DNA of 64,000 bases from SZAS-18 sp038322235 (GTDB lineage Bacteria > Verrucomicrobiota > Verrucomicrobiia > Chthoniobacterales > SZAS-18), in the NCBI GenBank assembly GCA_038322235.1, contig JBBQFQ010000011.1, positions 45,296 through 109,295 on the forward strand, read 5' to 3'. Numbering within the stretch: the first letter of the stretch is position 1; each line of letters starts with the position of its first letter. Below are positions 63,536 to 64,000 of the stretch, in pieces. A program made the position numbers and the translations under genes. The notes beneath the pieces were generated by a model. That model had not been told where the DNA came from. It saw nothing but the letters and a program-made list of their open reading frames with translations, and ran no database searches.

Positions 63536-63562
63536 GGGACAGGTTCAGACCTGTCCCATTTT
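63536..63562. repeat. palindromic hairpin (REP-like or terminator)
   Basis: GGGACAGGT-TCAG-ACCTGTCCC is a perfect 9-bp stem followed by ATTTTTG. It lies in the gene-poor stretch 63426-63926. The form resembles REP elements seen in many environmental genomes, and the T run would also allow termination on the plus strand. Confidence 0.5.
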
Positions 63563-63578
63563 TGCGTCCATGCCTCCT

Positions 63579-63773
63579 CTATTTCCTATTTGCGGTAGTC
63601 TTCGGCCGGCGACGGATCACCCAGCCCAGAAATGCAAGGGACAGAGCCCCGCGAAGGACGGCGAGCACGAGCGCGGCGTCCACGAGCGCGGCTCTGGCTA
63701 CTGGAGTCCCACCGGGCAAATCTAGGGGAAGCCGCATTGGACTTTCCGAATGCAGAAGAATTAACAAGATCAT
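63579..63773 (-). CDS. possible small membrane peptide
   Basis: An open frame of about 64 residues that may be real: MILLILLHSESPMRLPL, then DLPGGTPVARAALVDAALVL, a hydrophobic helix and a basic end IRRRPKTTANRK. The hydrophobic segment followed by Arg residues resembles a membrane peptide or a sorting-tail fragment. No Shine-Dalgarno or family is seen, and it sits in a stretch (63426-63926) otherwise without supported genes. Confidence 0.22.
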   Translation of the reverse strand: MILLILLHSESPMRLPLDLPGGTPVARAALVDAALVLAVLRGALSLAFLGWVIRRRPKTTANRK

Positions 63774-63926
63774 GAACAGGAGCACCTTGCCACCCGAGGC
63801 ATAACACCCGCACCGCGAGAGTTTCGGCGAGAGCGCGGAGCGCGGAGCCCGCCGGCCGGGCGCTTACGCAACACGGCGCCGGACGATGGCGCGCCGCCTC
63901 CCGGACCGATCCGGTAGCCAACAGCC

Positions 63927-64000
63927 CTACGCCTTCGCCATGAACGATCGGATCCGCTCGAGCGCATCGAGGATCTGGAACCCGACGACCTCGCGCGGCG
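63927..64000 (-). CDS. partial gene at the right edge (C-terminal end only)
   Basis: The minus strand reads from the window edge EVVGFQILDALERIRSFMAKA and then a TAG stop at 63927-63929. This looks like the amphipathic C-terminal helix of an enzyme, but 23 residues are too few to name it. The other two frames contain only Arg/Ser-rich text. Confidence 0.45.
   Translation of the reverse strand, partial: PREVVGFQILDALERIRSFMAKA

Overview
This 64 kb window is chromosomal DNA from a GC-rich Gram-negative bacterium, most likely a member of the Verrucomicrobiota (Opitutales or a related order). That placement is an inference. It rests on a PEP-CTERM tailed secreted protein, an outer-membrane polysaccharide export cluster, a PQQ dehydrogenase fused to a cytochrome c, a DUF2339 protein, many large secreted or periplasmic proteins, and start codons that mostly lack a Shine-Dalgarno sequence and instead follow C-rich stretches. 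There is no phage, integrase, transposase or CRISPR array, and nearly all of the sequence is coding.

Layout. 1-3277 (minus): cobalamin-dependent methionine synthase split into two genes, an N-terminal homocysteine-binding gene and a pterin/B12/activation gene cut by the window edge. 3451-8916 (plus): secreted PQQ sugar dehydrogenase/cytochrome c fusion, metG, and a TDT-family transporter. 8918-11728: class III aminotransferase and two unrecognised membrane-anchored proteins. 11749-19804 (minus): kinase-pseudokinase-FHA protein, maf, a giant GH18-like/NodB/GT2 polysaccharide synthase, and a GH26-like lipoprotein. The first and last pairs overlap by ATGA, so signalling and polysaccharide genes appear to share one transcription unit. 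19942-22344 (plus): a second, divergent Ser/Thr kinase whose outer half is a parallel beta-helix. 22422: tRNA-Gly(TCC).

22539-29237 (plus): exopolysaccharide cluster comprising a small Gly-rich secreted protein, an O-antigen-ligase/TPR protein, an outer-membrane beta-barrel, a Wzc-type tyrosine autokinase with a Tyr-rich tail, and a Wza-type export protein. 29354-38769: housekeeping genes (pgsA, moaE, gnd, O-methyltransferase, DUF2339, ygfZ) and a secreted prolyl oligopeptidase. 38954-45047 (plus): a subtilisin-like secreted protein with an altered active-site motif, then acyl-CoA dehydrogenase, etfB and etfA. 45193-50629 (minus): ExbB, ExbD and a large TPR protein as an energy-coupling module, and an M48 CAAX-type protease. 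50702-54074: radical SAM protein, alpha/beta hydrolase and a divergent 1-acylglycerol-phosphate-type acyltransferase.

54276-60084: a 1500-residue modular surface protein and a PEP-CTERM protein converge on a 17-unit, 20-bp tandem hairpin array containing two strong bidirectional terminator-like stems. 60196-64000: AraC regulator divergent from an aldo/keto reductase, a marR gene with its DNA-binding core deleted, a START/SRPBCC protein, a small gene, and a partial gene at the right edge.

The most unusual items are the all-in-one polysaccharide synthase whose GH18-like domain has Gln where the catalytic Glu is expected, the two kinases facing each other, the 20-bp hairpin array, and the subtilisin-like protein with a DEG motif in place of the usual His motif.
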